Assembly (NCBI RefSeq): GCF_012295525.1
Contig: NZ_CP051167.1
Span: forward strand, 2,480,001-2,544,000
Length of the DNA: 64,000 bases
Reading direction: 5' to 3'
Source: Oxynema aestuarii AP17
Lineage (GTDB): Bacteria > Cyanobacteriota > Cyanobacteriia > Cyanobacteriales > Laspinemataceae
Shown here in pieces: positions 37,527-46,430 of this stretch. The notes below the pieces were generated by a model that was given only the letters and a program-made list of their open reading frames with translations, searched no databases and had not been told where the DNA came from. The first letter of the stretch is position 1. Each line of letters starts with the position of its first letter. A program made the translations under genes and the position numbers.

Positions 37527-38267
37527 ATGGTCAACCAATTTTTAGACTTTTACCCCAACGACCTAGGATTTCATACATTTCTCTTATTGGCAATCTTGGT
37601 TGCCTTAGAAGGCGTCTTGTCTGCAGATAACGCGATCGCCTTAGCCTCGATCGCCCAAGGACTGCCCGACAGCAAGCGACAACGGCAAGCCCTCGATATC
37701 GGCTTGATCGCCGCTTTCGTCCTGCGCATGACCCTGATCGTCATGGCGACTTGGGTGATCCGCTACTGGCAATTCGAGTTAATGGGTGCCTTGTACCTGT
37801 TGTGGTTGGTGTTTCAGTATTTCACCTCCGCCGAAGACGAAGAAGGACACCATCACGGTCCGCGCTACACGTCCCTGTGGCAGACCATTCCCCTGATTGC
37901 CATGACCGATTTGGCCTTTTCCCTCGATAGCGTCACCGCCGCGATCGCCATCTCCGAGCAAACCTGGATCATTCTAACCGGAGCCACGATCGGTATTATC
38001 GCCTTACGGTTTATGGCGGAATTGTTCATCCAGTGGTTGAAAATTTACACCCATCTCGAAGATGCGGGCTATATTACCGTCGGTTTTATCGGGTTGCGCC
38101 TCCTCTTGCGGGTAGTTGACGAGCAGATCGTTCCCCCGGAATGGCTGACTGTTATTGTGGTGATCGCCTTGTTTATTTGGGGCTTTTCCGAACGTCGTCT
38201 CGAAGAACCCGAGGCGGAAACCGAAGCGGAGGCGATCGCCGACGGCGAACGGTCCGGCGAGACTTAG
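37527..38267 (+). CDS. TerC family integral membrane protein
   Basis: 246 residues from the ATG at 37527 (VNQFLDFYPNDLG), where homologues start. Seven or eight hydrophobic segments. The two signature acidic sites are ALEGVLSADNAIALASIA and MTDLAFSLDSVTAAIAI, which in TerC/Alx proteins are part of a metal-ion (Mn2+ or similar) export path. A His-rich loop EDEEGHHHGPRY lies between. Plant and algal TerC helps thylakoid biogenesis; the specific role here is not determinable. The C-terminus is acidic. ndk converges downstream. Confidence 0.88.
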   Translation: MVNQFLDFYPNDLGFHTFLLLAILVALEGVLSADNAIALASIAQGLPDSKRQRQALDIGLIAAFVLRMTLIVMATWVIRYWQFELMGALYLLWLVFQYFTSAEDEEGHHHGPRYTSLWQTIPLIAMTDLAFSLDSVTAAIAISEQTWIILTGATIGIIALRFMAELFIQWLKIYTHLEDAGYITVGFIGLRLLLRVVDEQIVPPEWLTVIVVIALFIWGFSERRLEEPEAETEAEAIADGERSGET

Positions 38268-38277
38268 AATGCCCGGA

Positions 38278-38297
38278 GAAAGGCGCGATCGCCTTTC
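38278..38297. terminator. HIP1-centred hairpin between terC and ndk
   Basis: GAAAGGCG, loop CGAT, CGCCTTTC: a perfect 8-bp stem containing GCGATCGC, located between two convergent genes. It could act as a terminator in both directions; no T run is present. Confidence 0.4.
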
Positions 38298-38339
38298 CCC
38301 GCGCGTACCGGAACCGTTCGACGAGAAGCAGTCGTTACC

Positions 38340-38789
38340 CTACTCGTACAGCCAACGGTGGCTACTTTCTTCCCAAGACACGAGTTCTTCCTCTTTAAAC
38401 CAAAGGGCGATCTCCCGTTGGGCCGTTTCGACCGCATCGGAACCGTGGATCAAGTTGCGACCGACGCTGATGCCGAAATCGCCCCGGATCGTTCCGGGTT
38501 CGGCACTCAGGGGATTGGTGGCGCCGATCAGCTTGCGAGCGGAAGCGACCACGCCTTCACCTTCCCAAACCATTGCCACGACGGGGCTGGAGGTGATGAA
38601 GTTCACCAAGCTGGAGAAAAAGGGTTTTTCTCGGTGGACGTCGTAATGCTGTTCGGCGAGTTCGCGGCTGACAGTCATGACTTTAAGACCGACGAGTTTA
38701 AAGCCCTTGCTTTCAAAGCGACCGACGATCTCGCCGACGAGTCGGCGCTGGACTCCATCGGGTTTGATGGCGATAAAGGTACGTTCCAA
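38340..38789 (-). CDS. ndk: Nucleoside diphosphate kinase
   Basis: 149 residues, full length. It starts [20 protein letters not shown] and contains [40 protein letters not shown] and the active-site His in [12 protein letters not shown] (about 117). It exchanges the gamma phosphate between NTPs and NDPs in the cytoplasm. ATG start. Its promoter side faces a repeat-rich zone leading to the decayed insertion element. Confidence 0.97.
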   Translation of the reverse strand: MERTFIAIKPDGVQRRLVGEIVGRFESKGFKLVGLKVMTVSRELAEQHYDVHREKPFFSSLVNFITSSPVVAMVWEGEGVVASARKLIGATNPLSAEPGTIRGDFGISVGRNLIHGSDAVETAQREIALWFKEEELVSWEESSHRWLYE

Positions 38790-39002
38790 AACGATCTCCT
38801 ACAACTGGATCTGAGCATACAGAACCCAGATTATCTCAGAATTTGGCGTTTCGGAGGGGAATCGTCGAACCCGACTGGGCCGTAGTGCGATCGCCCGAAG
38901 CCGTACCATCGACTTGCCGTCCTCAAACTGTAAGGATGGAAAAGCCAACTTAGTGAACATGAGTAAGGCTATACAATATTTTCCTCTGCTATGCAAGACA
39001 TT

Positions 39003-39091
39003 TAGATCCCCCTAAATCCCCCTTAAAAAAAAGGGACTTTCCTCGATCCCCCCCTATCCCCCCTTCGCCCCCCTTTGAAAGGGTAGGGATC
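39003..39091. repeat. C-rich palindromic repeat
   Basis: Runs such as GATCCCCCTAAATCCCCC, CCCCCCTTCGCCCCCC and TTTGAAAGGGTAGGGATC make a chain of imperfect palindromes. The core CCCCTTCGCCCCCCTTT followed by AAAGG is the same as the repeat found inside the tnpB pseudogene at 39868-39908. Confidence 0.8.
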
Positions 39092-39180
39092 GGCGCTATA
39101 CCTCATCAGACGCCCGAGTGCTGTAACATTGCCGATCGAAGAAGATAATGAGTGACATCCTCCCGACGCTGAATCAAAGA

Positions 39181-40371
39181 TTACAGCGCGGGCTTCCCAG
39201 CCTCACGATTGGGTATTCGGGCCCCGCGCCACTTATCTAGGTCATAGACCCCCGACAGACCGACTTGACAGGCGGTTTCCGTTCCCCAGAGTCCCTGGGA
39301 TACTACGTTTTCTAGTCCACGATGCAAAACCATCTCTGCTGCAGCACGTTCGCGATGCGTTCGATACCCACACTCAGGACAATGATGCTCTCTGACTTCC
39401 AACCCCTTGCTGACCGTAGCAAGGCAGTTGGGGCAGGTTTGACTGGTGCCGTTGGGATTGACTTTAGCAAAGTAGACTCCCCGTTTCCAGCAAACCCATT
39501 CCGTCAGAGACAGGAATTGTCCGAAGGCAGCATCTACACAATCTTTTCGCAGCATTCCTCTCGTCAACCCCGTGACGTTGAGATCTTCTGCAAAGATGGT
39601 TTGTGCCCCGCCTTTTCCCAGTTTTGAGAACCCTTCTGTTTTCGTGCTGCTCTGCGTTGCAGCAATTTCAGCTTGCGTTGCATCGACTTGAAAAACTGGG
39701 GTCGCTCTTGGAAAGAGCGATCGGAAGCGCTCAAGAATCGCTCCAATCCCAGGTCAATCCCGATCGCGCGACCGTGAACTGGAGCATCGGGAACTGATAC
39801 GCTCGACTCAATCGTGACGACAACGTACCATTGTGTACCCCGTACCCTGGACAGTACCCTTACCTGTATCCCCCCAACCCCCCTTTGAAAGGGGGGCGAA
39901 GGGGGGATGCAGGTTGATAGACACTTTCCCAATTTTTGGCAACTTGATTGTGAAGCCATTGATGGGATTGTTCTTGAATTGGGGAAACACAAAGGATTTG
40001 AACTGACCGAACTTTTTGAAACGAGGGAATCCGTGTCCCCGTTTCACAAATGCCTCCCAGGTATCGTGCAGTCTGCGAATTGTGGTCTGTAACACCTGAG
40101 AATGTACCTTACCTAGATGCGGGAATTGCTTCTTTGCTTTGGGCAGGTTATTCTGCTGACGGTGGTAAGACGGGAATGGCTCATCGGCGGGAATGATGTA
40201 TTCCCTTTCCAACGAACATCGGTCTACCGAACACTTACGAGAAGCAATCCAGTCTTTGAGTTCGCGTAAAGCGTAGTTATATACGCCTGTGCACGTCTCA
40301 AGCCACGACCGCAGTTCAGTCTGCTGTACGACATTTGGATAGATTCGGTAGGTGTAGTTCATGGTCAGCAT
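39181..40371 (-). pseudogene. tnpB: tnpB (RNA-guided endonuclease family), broken
   Basis: Three reading-frame pieces together cover a TnpB. The N-terminal piece (40371 to about 39910) starts MNYTYRIYPNVVQQTELRSW and reaches KLPKIGKVSINLH. A C-rich palindromic repeat of about 40 bases is inserted there and shifts the frame. The middle piece has the RuvC-I Asp in GRAIGIDLGLERFL. After QNWEKAG a deletion of roughly 30 codons joins it, out of frame, to TIFAEDLNV (RuvC-II Glu). The C-terminal piece has the zinc finger CPNC/CPECG. Where active TnpBs have DRD before the AAA motif, this one has HRERAAAE, so the RuvC-III Asp seems lost. The gene cannot give active protein. Confidence 0.85.
39868..39908. 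repeat. C-rich palindromic repeat inserted in tnpB
   Basis: ATCCCCCCAACCCCCCTTT, then GAAAGGGGGGCGAAGGGGGGAT, an imperfect palindrome of about 41 bases. Its two frames give IPPSPPFQRGVGGIQ and PPFAPLSKGGWGD, foreign to TnpB. It matches the repeat at 39003-39091. Confidence 0.8.
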
Positions 40372-40595
40372 GACTATAATTTACTACAGACTATAGCTGC
40401 TGATAAATGCTGGTCTCATCCCCATCGTAGGGCTTGACCCTTCCCGCAGGGTGGGGATGAGACTTTTCAAGGGGAGTCCATGTATCCTGACGCTGATGCT
40501 TCGCATACAGCGCGGGACTTATAGCTCCCCGAACCCCTCAAAAGTTAAATCGAAACATCATCACTCCAATCATAAATCCAACCCAATCTTTAAGA

Positions 40596-41666
40596 ATGAC
40601 CTCCCAAAATCTCGACTGGTATCTTAAGGAAGCGGAAGCCTATGCTGGAACAGCCAGCGTACAACCTGACGGATCTAATTTTTCTCTGACCCCCCCTTCA
40701 CAATTATCTTTAAAATACGATCGCTTGCGTCAACATTTAGCTCAGATTGGTAGTCCAACTACAATAGCGATTAATTGGTCGATCGCCAGTTCCAAAATCT
40801 CTCGCAACGGCTCCTCGTCCAAGTTCGTTGGTGTTCCTTCTGCGCAACCCCTTACTCTCATCGATCTGGACAGGCTTTATCGAGAAGGCTATCTCATGAA
40901 AAAGTTATCGCCGGAAGATTTATATCAATTTCCAGTCCACACATTAGGGGGGGCTTATTTCCAATATATGTGTCGCGGGAAATTTTACGAATTCGATAAA
41001 AATCCGACAATTCCTCGTTCGGAAATTGAGTGGCTTTTTCGCTCGATCCGCCAAACCCATGACTTTTACCATCTAATCACGGAAATTTATCACTACGGGT
41101 GGGATGGGGGATTTGTTATGTACGAGAAGCCTGAATGTTACGAACGAGATCGACTCATTTTAACCGAGGAACTCTGTCTTTATGGGTTCATGATGGGTCA
41201 AGTTCGTTTACAAGCCGCCGTTCCCATTGTTGCAGAGTGGATTGAAACGGGACTCGAAGAGGCTCGCAAATGGTTGAAAGAGGCATTTCCACTGTGGCAA
41301 AAAACGAAAAACTACAACTCAGTAAAAAAGTTTGTCTTTCCCAACTTTATTGCAACCTGCGAAAAATTTACCTATGCGTCTTTCAAACTGGGAAGGTTGA
41401 CGTCAAAAGTAACCGTTGAAGACTATTTATCAGATCTCGAAGGTCGTTTAACCCCTTTATCTCCCTCTGCCACCGTTACCGAACGCGAATATCGTCAAAA
41501 AATGCTGGAAAGTTTCGAGCGGGGACTGCGAAGTTACTCGCTTCTTGGAATGAAATGGGAGCGTTATTTAGGAAATTCTCTGCAAGAAATTCGAGAGTTT
41601 TTAAACATCCCTCGCCGCCAACATTTTCAGTCCGGCTCTCACTATCTGGATGCGGATTGTTATTAA
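40596..41666 (+). CDS. Coq4-like protein
   Basis: 356 residues, cytoplasmic. A central block RSIRQTHDFYHLITEIYHYGWD resembles the HDxxH metal-binding signature of the Coq4 family, which organises quinone biosynthesis; the Glu normally twelve residues after it is not clearly in place. The N-terminal 100 residues and the C-terminal helical part (KFVFPNFIATCEKFTYASFKLG region) are not diagnostic. A role in quinone metabolism is only a suggestion. The gene is AT-richer than its neighbours, contains no GCGATCGC, and stands directly beside a decayed insertion element, so it may have been acquired by transfer. ATG start. Confidence 0.55.
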   Translation: MTSQNLDWYLKEAEAYAGTASVQPDGSNFSLTPPSQLSLKYDRLRQHLAQIGSPTTIAINWSIASSKISRNGSSSKFVGVPSAQPLTLIDLDRLYREGYLMKKLSPEDLYQFPVHTLGGAYFQYMCRGKFYEFDKNPTIPRSEIEWLFRSIRQTHDFYHLITEIYHYGWDGGFVMYEKPECYERDRLILTEELCLYGFMMGQVRLQAAVPIVAEWIETGLEEARKWLKEAFPLWQKTKNYNSVKKFVFPNFIATCEKFTYASFKLGRLTSKVTVEDYLSDLEGRLTPLSPSATVTEREYRQKMLESFERGLRSYSLLGMKWERYLGNSLQEIREFLNIPRRQHFQSGSHYLDADCY

Positions 41667-41691
41667 TGTTGTTATTAATGTTGTGATGAAT
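41656..41691. repeat. 12-bp tandem repeat at the Coq4-like stop codon
   Basis: Three tandem copies of TGTTATTAATGT, the third altered to TGTGATGAATGT, begin in the last codons of the Coq4-like gene and run past its TAA stop. Confidence 0.75.
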
Positions 41692-41930
41692 GTTCAATGA
41701 CGAGCTTTACTCCTATAGCCCTCCTCAATCGGTTGAAAAATTCATCGGTTGTAGGGACATGACAATGCCGTATTCCGACTGAAATCCTTGGGAGGGAGAG
41801 CATCTTACTCCCGACTTGGGTTACCAATTATTTAGGAATGCTATATGCATTTTAAAAGAGAAACAGCTTACTATAGTGCGACTGCTAAACGTTGTACTCG
41901 ACAGCTTACCAGGGAGGTCAAGGGACGCGC

Positions 41931-43928
41931 ATGGGTTTAGAGCCGATACGAGAAGAAACCGACACCGGGGCCGATCGCCGAGCCCCCAACGAATCGGGGG
42001 TGGAGGAGGACGATCGCCCGGCGGCGAAAGACGTAGCGCCGTCGTGGACGATCGAGCAGAGCGAAGAACTCTATCGGATTAAAGGATGGGGAGAACCGTA
42101 TTTTTCCATTAATGCGGCGGGACACGCGATCGTTTCGCCGAAAGGGGAACGCGGCGGGTCGTTGGACCTGTACGAGTTGGTGCAGGCCCTCAAGTTGCGC
42201 GATCTGGGATTACCGTTGCTGATTCGCTTTTCCGATATTTTGGAAGATCGGATCGAGCGGCTCAATGCCTGTTTTGCCAAGGCGATCGCCCGCTACAAGT
42301 ATCCCGGAAGCTATCGCGGGGTGTTTCCGATCAAGTGCAACCAACAGCGACATTTGATCGAGGATTTGGTGCGTTTTGGCGAACCCTATCAATTCGGTCT
42401 CGAAGCCGGATCGAAACCGGAGTTGGCGATCGCCTTGGCGACGTTGAAGACACCGGGAGCGTTGCTGATTTGTAATGGGTATAAAGACCGAGCCTATATC
42501 GAAACGGCGATGTTAGCCCGACGCTTGGGCCAAACGGCGATCGTCGTCCTCGAACAGGTGGAAGAGGTGCAGATCGCCATCGACGCGGCGCGATCGCTCG
42601 GAATCGATCCGGTCTTGGGAGTGCGCGCCAAATTGACGAGCAAGGGAATCGGACGTTGGGGCGGTTCCTCGGGCGATCGCGCCAAATTCGGGCTGACGAT
42701 TCCGGAGATCGTACGGGCGATCGAGCAGTTGGAAGCGGCGAACATGCTCCACTGTTTGCAACTGCTGCACTTCCATATCGGTTCTCAGATTTCCTCGATT
42801 AGCGTGATTAAAGACGCCATCCGCGAAGCGAGTCAGATTTACGTGTCTTTGGCTCAATCCGGGGCGCAGATGAAATATCTCGATGTCGGCGGCGGTTTGG
42901 CGGTGGACTACGACGGGTCGAAAACCAATTTCCACGCCTCGAAAAACTACAACATGCAGAATTATGCCAACGATATCGTCGCCGAGGTGAAAGAAGCCTG
43001 TCAAGAGCGGGATCTTCCCGTGCCGACGTTGATTAGCGAAAGCGGACGGGCGATCGCCTCCCATCAGTCTGTATTGGTGTTTGACGTCCTCGGAACGAGC
43101 GAGGTCTGCACGGATCTGCCCGAACCGACTCAGGAGAAGGAACACCTGATTTTACGCAATCTCTACGAAACCTATCGGGCGATCGCGGTCGAAAATTATC
43201 AGGAAGCCTATCACGACGCCATCCAGTTTAAAGAAGAAGCAATTAGCTTGTTCAATTTCGGCTATTTGAGCTTGCGCGAACGCGCCAGGGCCGAGCAGTT
43301 GTATTGGGCCTGTTGTCGCAAAATTCAGGCGATCGTCGGCGAACAGGAATACGTTCCCGACGATTTGGAAGATCTCGAAAAAATTATGGCGTCGATCTAT
43401 TACGTCAATCTCTCCGTATTCCAATCGGCCCCGGATAGTTGGGCGATCGACCAGCTCTTCCCGATCGTCCCCCTGCACCGCCTCGACGAAAAGCCGAACA
43501 TCCGCGCGACCCTCGCCGATCTCACTTGCGATAGCGACGGCAAAATCGACCGTTTTATCGACCTGCTCGACGTCAAATCCTTACTGGAGTTACACCCGCT
43601 CCACCCCGACGAACCTTATTATTTGGGGATGTTTCTCGGGGGAGCTTATCAGGAAATTATGGGCAACCTCCATAACTTATTCGGCGATACCAATACGGTG
43701 CATATCAAGTTAACCCCGAAGGGGTATCAAATCGAACACGTGGTCAAAGGAGATTCGGTCACCGAAGTCCTCGGTTACGTCCAGTACGACGCCGAAGATT
43801 TAGTCGAAAGCATTCGCAAGCAAACGGAACAAGCTTTGCAAGAAGGAACGATTACCTTGCAAGAATCCCAACGGCTATTGCGAAATTACGAACAAAGTCT
43901 GAGCGGCTATACTTACTTAAATTCCTAA
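41931..43928 (+). CDS. speA: Biosynthetic arginine decarboxylase
   Basis: 665 residues from the ATG at 41931, which has AGGGAGGT 14 bases upstream; a TTG 13 codons earlier is unlikely. The first 45 residues are variable. The PLP Lys lies in GVFPIKCNQQRHLIEDL, followed by LEAGSKPELAIAL, LHFHIGSQ, LDVGGGLAVDYDGS, SESGRAIASHQ and the carboxyl-end FLGGAYQEIMGNLHNLFGD. This is the fold-III SpeA type that makes agmatine from arginine for polyamine synthesis. Upstream is a 264-base leader region with a TATAGT candidate -10. Confidence 0.95.
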   Translation: MGLEPIREETDTGADRRAPNESGVEEDDRPAAKDVAPSWTIEQSEELYRIKGWGEPYFSINAAGHAIVSPKGERGGSLDLYELVQALKLRDLGLPLLIRFSDILEDRIERLNACFAKAIARYKYPGSYRGVFPIKCNQQRHLIEDLVRFGEPYQFGLEAGSKPELAIALATLKTPGALLICNGYKDRAYIETAMLARRLGQTAIVVLEQVEEVQIAIDAARSLGIDPVLGVRAKLTSKGIGRWGGSSGDRAKFGLTIPEIVRAIEQLEAANMLHCLQLLHFHIGSQISSISVIKDAIREASQIYVSLAQSGAQMKYLDVGGGLAVDYDGSKTNFHASKNYNMQNYANDIVAEVKEACQERDLPVPTLISESGRAIASHQSVLVFDVLGTSEVCTDLPEPTQEKEHLILRNLYETYRAIAVENYQEAYHDAIQFKEEAISLFNFGYLSLRERARAEQLYWACCRKIQAIVGEQEYVPDDLEDLEKIMASIYYVNLSVFQSAPDSWAIDQLFPIVPLHRLDEKPNIRATLADLTCDSDGKIDRFIDLLDVKSLLELHPLHPDEPYYLGMFLGGAYQEIMGNLHNLFGDTNTVHIKLTPKGYQIEHVVKGDSVTEVLGYVQYDAEDLVESIRKQTEQALQEGTITLQESQRLLRNYEQSLSGYTYLNS

Positions 43929-44056
43929 CGAGCCAGTCCCTGGGAACGGAGACCTCTCGGTCGGGAAATATAGTTCTCACGAAATCTGTGTTTTAGCAGG
44001 TGCGCTCGATCGGCGATCGAGCGCACCTGCTTTTAGAGCGATCGCCCGACAAACAG

Positions 44057-46138
44057 CTAGGCTTTTGCTGTTTTAAAGTCTACAGAAATATCGAGAATTT
44101 TGACGAGAAAGCCCCATTTATCTGCTATTTCATCGATAATTTTAGCTGTCGGTTTTCCCGCCCCATGTCCCGCTTTGGTTTCGATCCGAATTAAGACTGG
44201 ATGGGTGCCATTGTGAGCAGCTTGTAAAGCAGCAGCAAACTTAAAACTATGGGCGGGAACTACGCGATCGTCCCGATCTGCCGTCGTAATTAAAGTCGCG
44301 GGATAAGCCGTACCCGATTTGAGATTGTGTAAGGGAGAATACGCATATAAAGCTTTAAATTCTTCTGGATTTTCCGGAGAACCAAAATCCGAACACCAAG
44401 CCCAACCGATGGTAAATTTATGGAAACGCAACATATCCATCACGCCGACGGCGGGTAAAGCGGCGGCGAATAAATCCGGGCGTTGCGTCATGCAGGCGCC
44501 GACTAATAAACCCCCATTACTCCCTCCGGCGATCGCCAATTTTTCAGTCGAGGTATAGCGGTTTTCAATTAACCATTCCGCCGCCGCAATGAAGTCGTCA
44601 AATACATTTTGTTTGTTTAACTTTGTCCCCGCTTGGTGCCAGTCTTCCCCGTATTCGCCGCCGCCGCGTAAATTAGGAATGGCTAAAATTCCCCCGAGTT
44701 CCATCCACACTAACTGACTGACAGAAAAGGTCGGCGTTAGGGAGACATTGAAACCGCCATAACCGTATAAATACGTCGGATTGTTGCCGTTGCGCTTTAC
44801 CCCTTTTTTGTGGGTGACAAACATCGGAATGCGAGTGCCATCTTTACTGTGGTAAAAGACTTGCTCGATCGCGTAATCTTCGGGATCGAAATCGACCGTA
44901 GGCTGACGGTAAATCGTACTTTCACCCGCGACCATATCGTAGCGATAAATCGTCGTCGGCGTCGTGAAGCTGGTGAAGCTGTAAAAGGTTTCCGTGTCGC
45001 TACGTTTGCCGCCAAAACCCCCTACAGAACCGACGCCGGGTAATTCGACTTCGCGCACGAAAGTTCCGTCGAGATTAAAGATTTTAATTTGACTGCGGGC
45101 GTCTTTCAGATATTCGGTGATGAAACGGTTATTGAGAACCCCAATTCCTTCGAGGGTTTCTTCAGCTTCGGCAATAATTTGCGATCGCGTTCCCGTATCG
45201 ATATCGATCGCGATAATCCGTCCTCGGGGGGCGTCGAGATCGGTTTGAAACCAGAAGCGGCGATCGTCATTATCTATAAAACTATAACTGGCTTCAAAGT
45301 TTTGAATTAATTCGACCACTTGAGCATCTGGGTCGGTCAAGTCTTTATAAAAGACTAAATTTTTCGGATCGGTTCCTTTCCAGACACTAATAATTAAATA
45401 CTTGCCATCCTCGGTGACGCCTCCACTAAATCCCCACTCTTTCTCGTCGGGGCGTTCGTAGATGAGAACGTCTTCGGATTGGGGGGTACCCAAGCGATGG
45501 TAGTAGAGTTTTTGGTAGTAGTTGACACTTTCAAATTGTGTTTTTTCGTCGGGTTCGTCGTAGCGACTGTAGAAAAATCCTAGATGGTCGTGCGTCCAGG
45601 ACGCACCGGAAAATTTAATCCATTTTAAACGATCCGAGAGATCCTCGCCGCGATCGATCTCCAAAACGTGCCATTCTTGCCAATCCGAGCCGGAACGGGA
45701 TAATCCGTAGGCCATATAACGGGCATTTTCGCTAATGGCAATTCCGGAAAGGGCGACGGTTCCATCTTCGGAAAGGGTATTGGGATCGAGTAAAACGCGC
45801 GGTTCGCCGTCGAGAGATTCGAGGACGTAGAGAACGCTTTGATTTTGGAGTCCGTCGTTTTTAAAATAAAAATAGCGGCGATCTTTTTTGAAGGGGGTTC
45901 CGTATTTTTCGTAGTTCCACAGTTGGGTGAGACGGTCTTTAATGAGCTGCGTTTCGGGGATGGTTTCGAGATAGGAAAATGTAACTTTATTTTGGGCTTC
46001 TACCCAAGCTTTTGTTTCTTCGGACTCGGGATCTTCGAGCCAACGGTAGGGGTCGGGGACGGCGGTTCCGTGGTAGTTATCGACGATATCGCTTTGGCGG
46101 GTTTGGGGATAGTTGAGAAGGTTTTGCGGGTCGGACAT
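44057..46138 (-). CDS. Prolyl oligopeptidase family serine peptidase
   Basis: 693 residues from the ATG at 46138 (SDPQNLLNYPQTRQSDIVDNY). The open frame continues 146 codons upstream, but that part overlaps the ccsA promoter region and start and does not look like protein. The N-terminal seven-bladed propeller spans about 75-415; WLEDPESEETKAWV is the usual family opening. The catalytic Ser is in AGGSNGGLLVGA, the Asp in TADRDDRVVPAHSFKF and the His in KAGHGAGKP. It cleaves short proline-containing peptides in the cytoplasm. No signal peptide. Confidence 0.95.
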   Translation of the reverse strand: MSDPQNLLNYPQTRQSDIVDNYHGTAVPDPYRWLEDPESEETKAWVEAQNKVTFSYLETIPETQLIKDRLTQLWNYEKYGTPFKKDRRYFYFKNDGLQNQSVLYVLESLDGEPRVLLDPNTLSEDGTVALSGIAISENARYMAYGLSRSGSDWQEWHVLEIDRGEDLSDRLKWIKFSGASWTHDHLGFFYSRYDEPDEKTQFESVNYYQKLYYHRLGTPQSEDVLIYERPDEKEWGFSGGVTEDGKYLIISVWKGTDPKNLVFYKDLTDPDAQVVELIQNFEASYSFIDNDDRRFWFQTDLDAPRGRIIAIDIDTGTRSQIIAEAEETLEGIGVLNNRFITEYLKDARSQIKIFNLDGTFVREVELPGVGSVGGFGGKRSDTETFYSFTSFTTPTTIYRYDMVAGESTIYRQPTVDFDPEDYAIEQVFYHSKDGTRIPMFVTHKKGVKRNGNNPTYLYGYGGFNVSLTPTFSVSQLVWMELGGILAIPNLRGGGEYGEDWHQAGTKLNKQNVFDDFIAAAEWLIENRYTSTEKLAIAGGSNGGLLVGACMTQRPDLFAAALPAVGVMDMLRFHKFTIGWAWCSDFGSPENPEEFKALYAYSPLHNLKSGTAYPATLITTADRDDRVVPAHSFKFAAALQAAHNGTHPVLIRIETKAGHGAGKPTAKIIDEIADKWGFLVKILDISVDFKTAKA

Positions 46139-46430
46139 TTTTGAGAGTTTCTCACAGTATTTCTCAGTGTATCTTATTTTTTTGAAGGAATTAAGGATCG
46201 CTTTTGCCAATCTGGGGAAGCGGCGGGGACGACGATACTCCTGTCTCCCGTTTACGGTCCGGGCTAACCCGGGCAATATGCGGCTTTGATGTGCGATCGC
46301 GGTTTTGATTTTGACAGCAGCACGCCGAACGCCCCAAGAATCGGTACGATGGATATGATTGGGAGAGAAAATTTTATTCTGAGCTTTCTCTCGTTTTTGA
46401 AAACTCCAAAATGTTGGGGAGAAACATTTC

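Larger units (their letters stand above)
39150..40517 (-). mobile_element. Decayed IS200/IS605-family (IS1341-like) element
   Basis: The element encodes only a tnpB-type gene (broken); no tnpA is present. The right end (read on the minus strand) is CAGCGTCGGGAGGATGTCACT at about 39150-39170. The left flank, 40380-40517, carries the hairpin pair CTCATCCCC/GGGGATGAG and the sequence GGATACATGGA, shared with the deleted copy between petB and petD. No HIP1 octamer is found inside, in contrast to surrounding genes. Ends are approximate. Confidence 0.7.
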
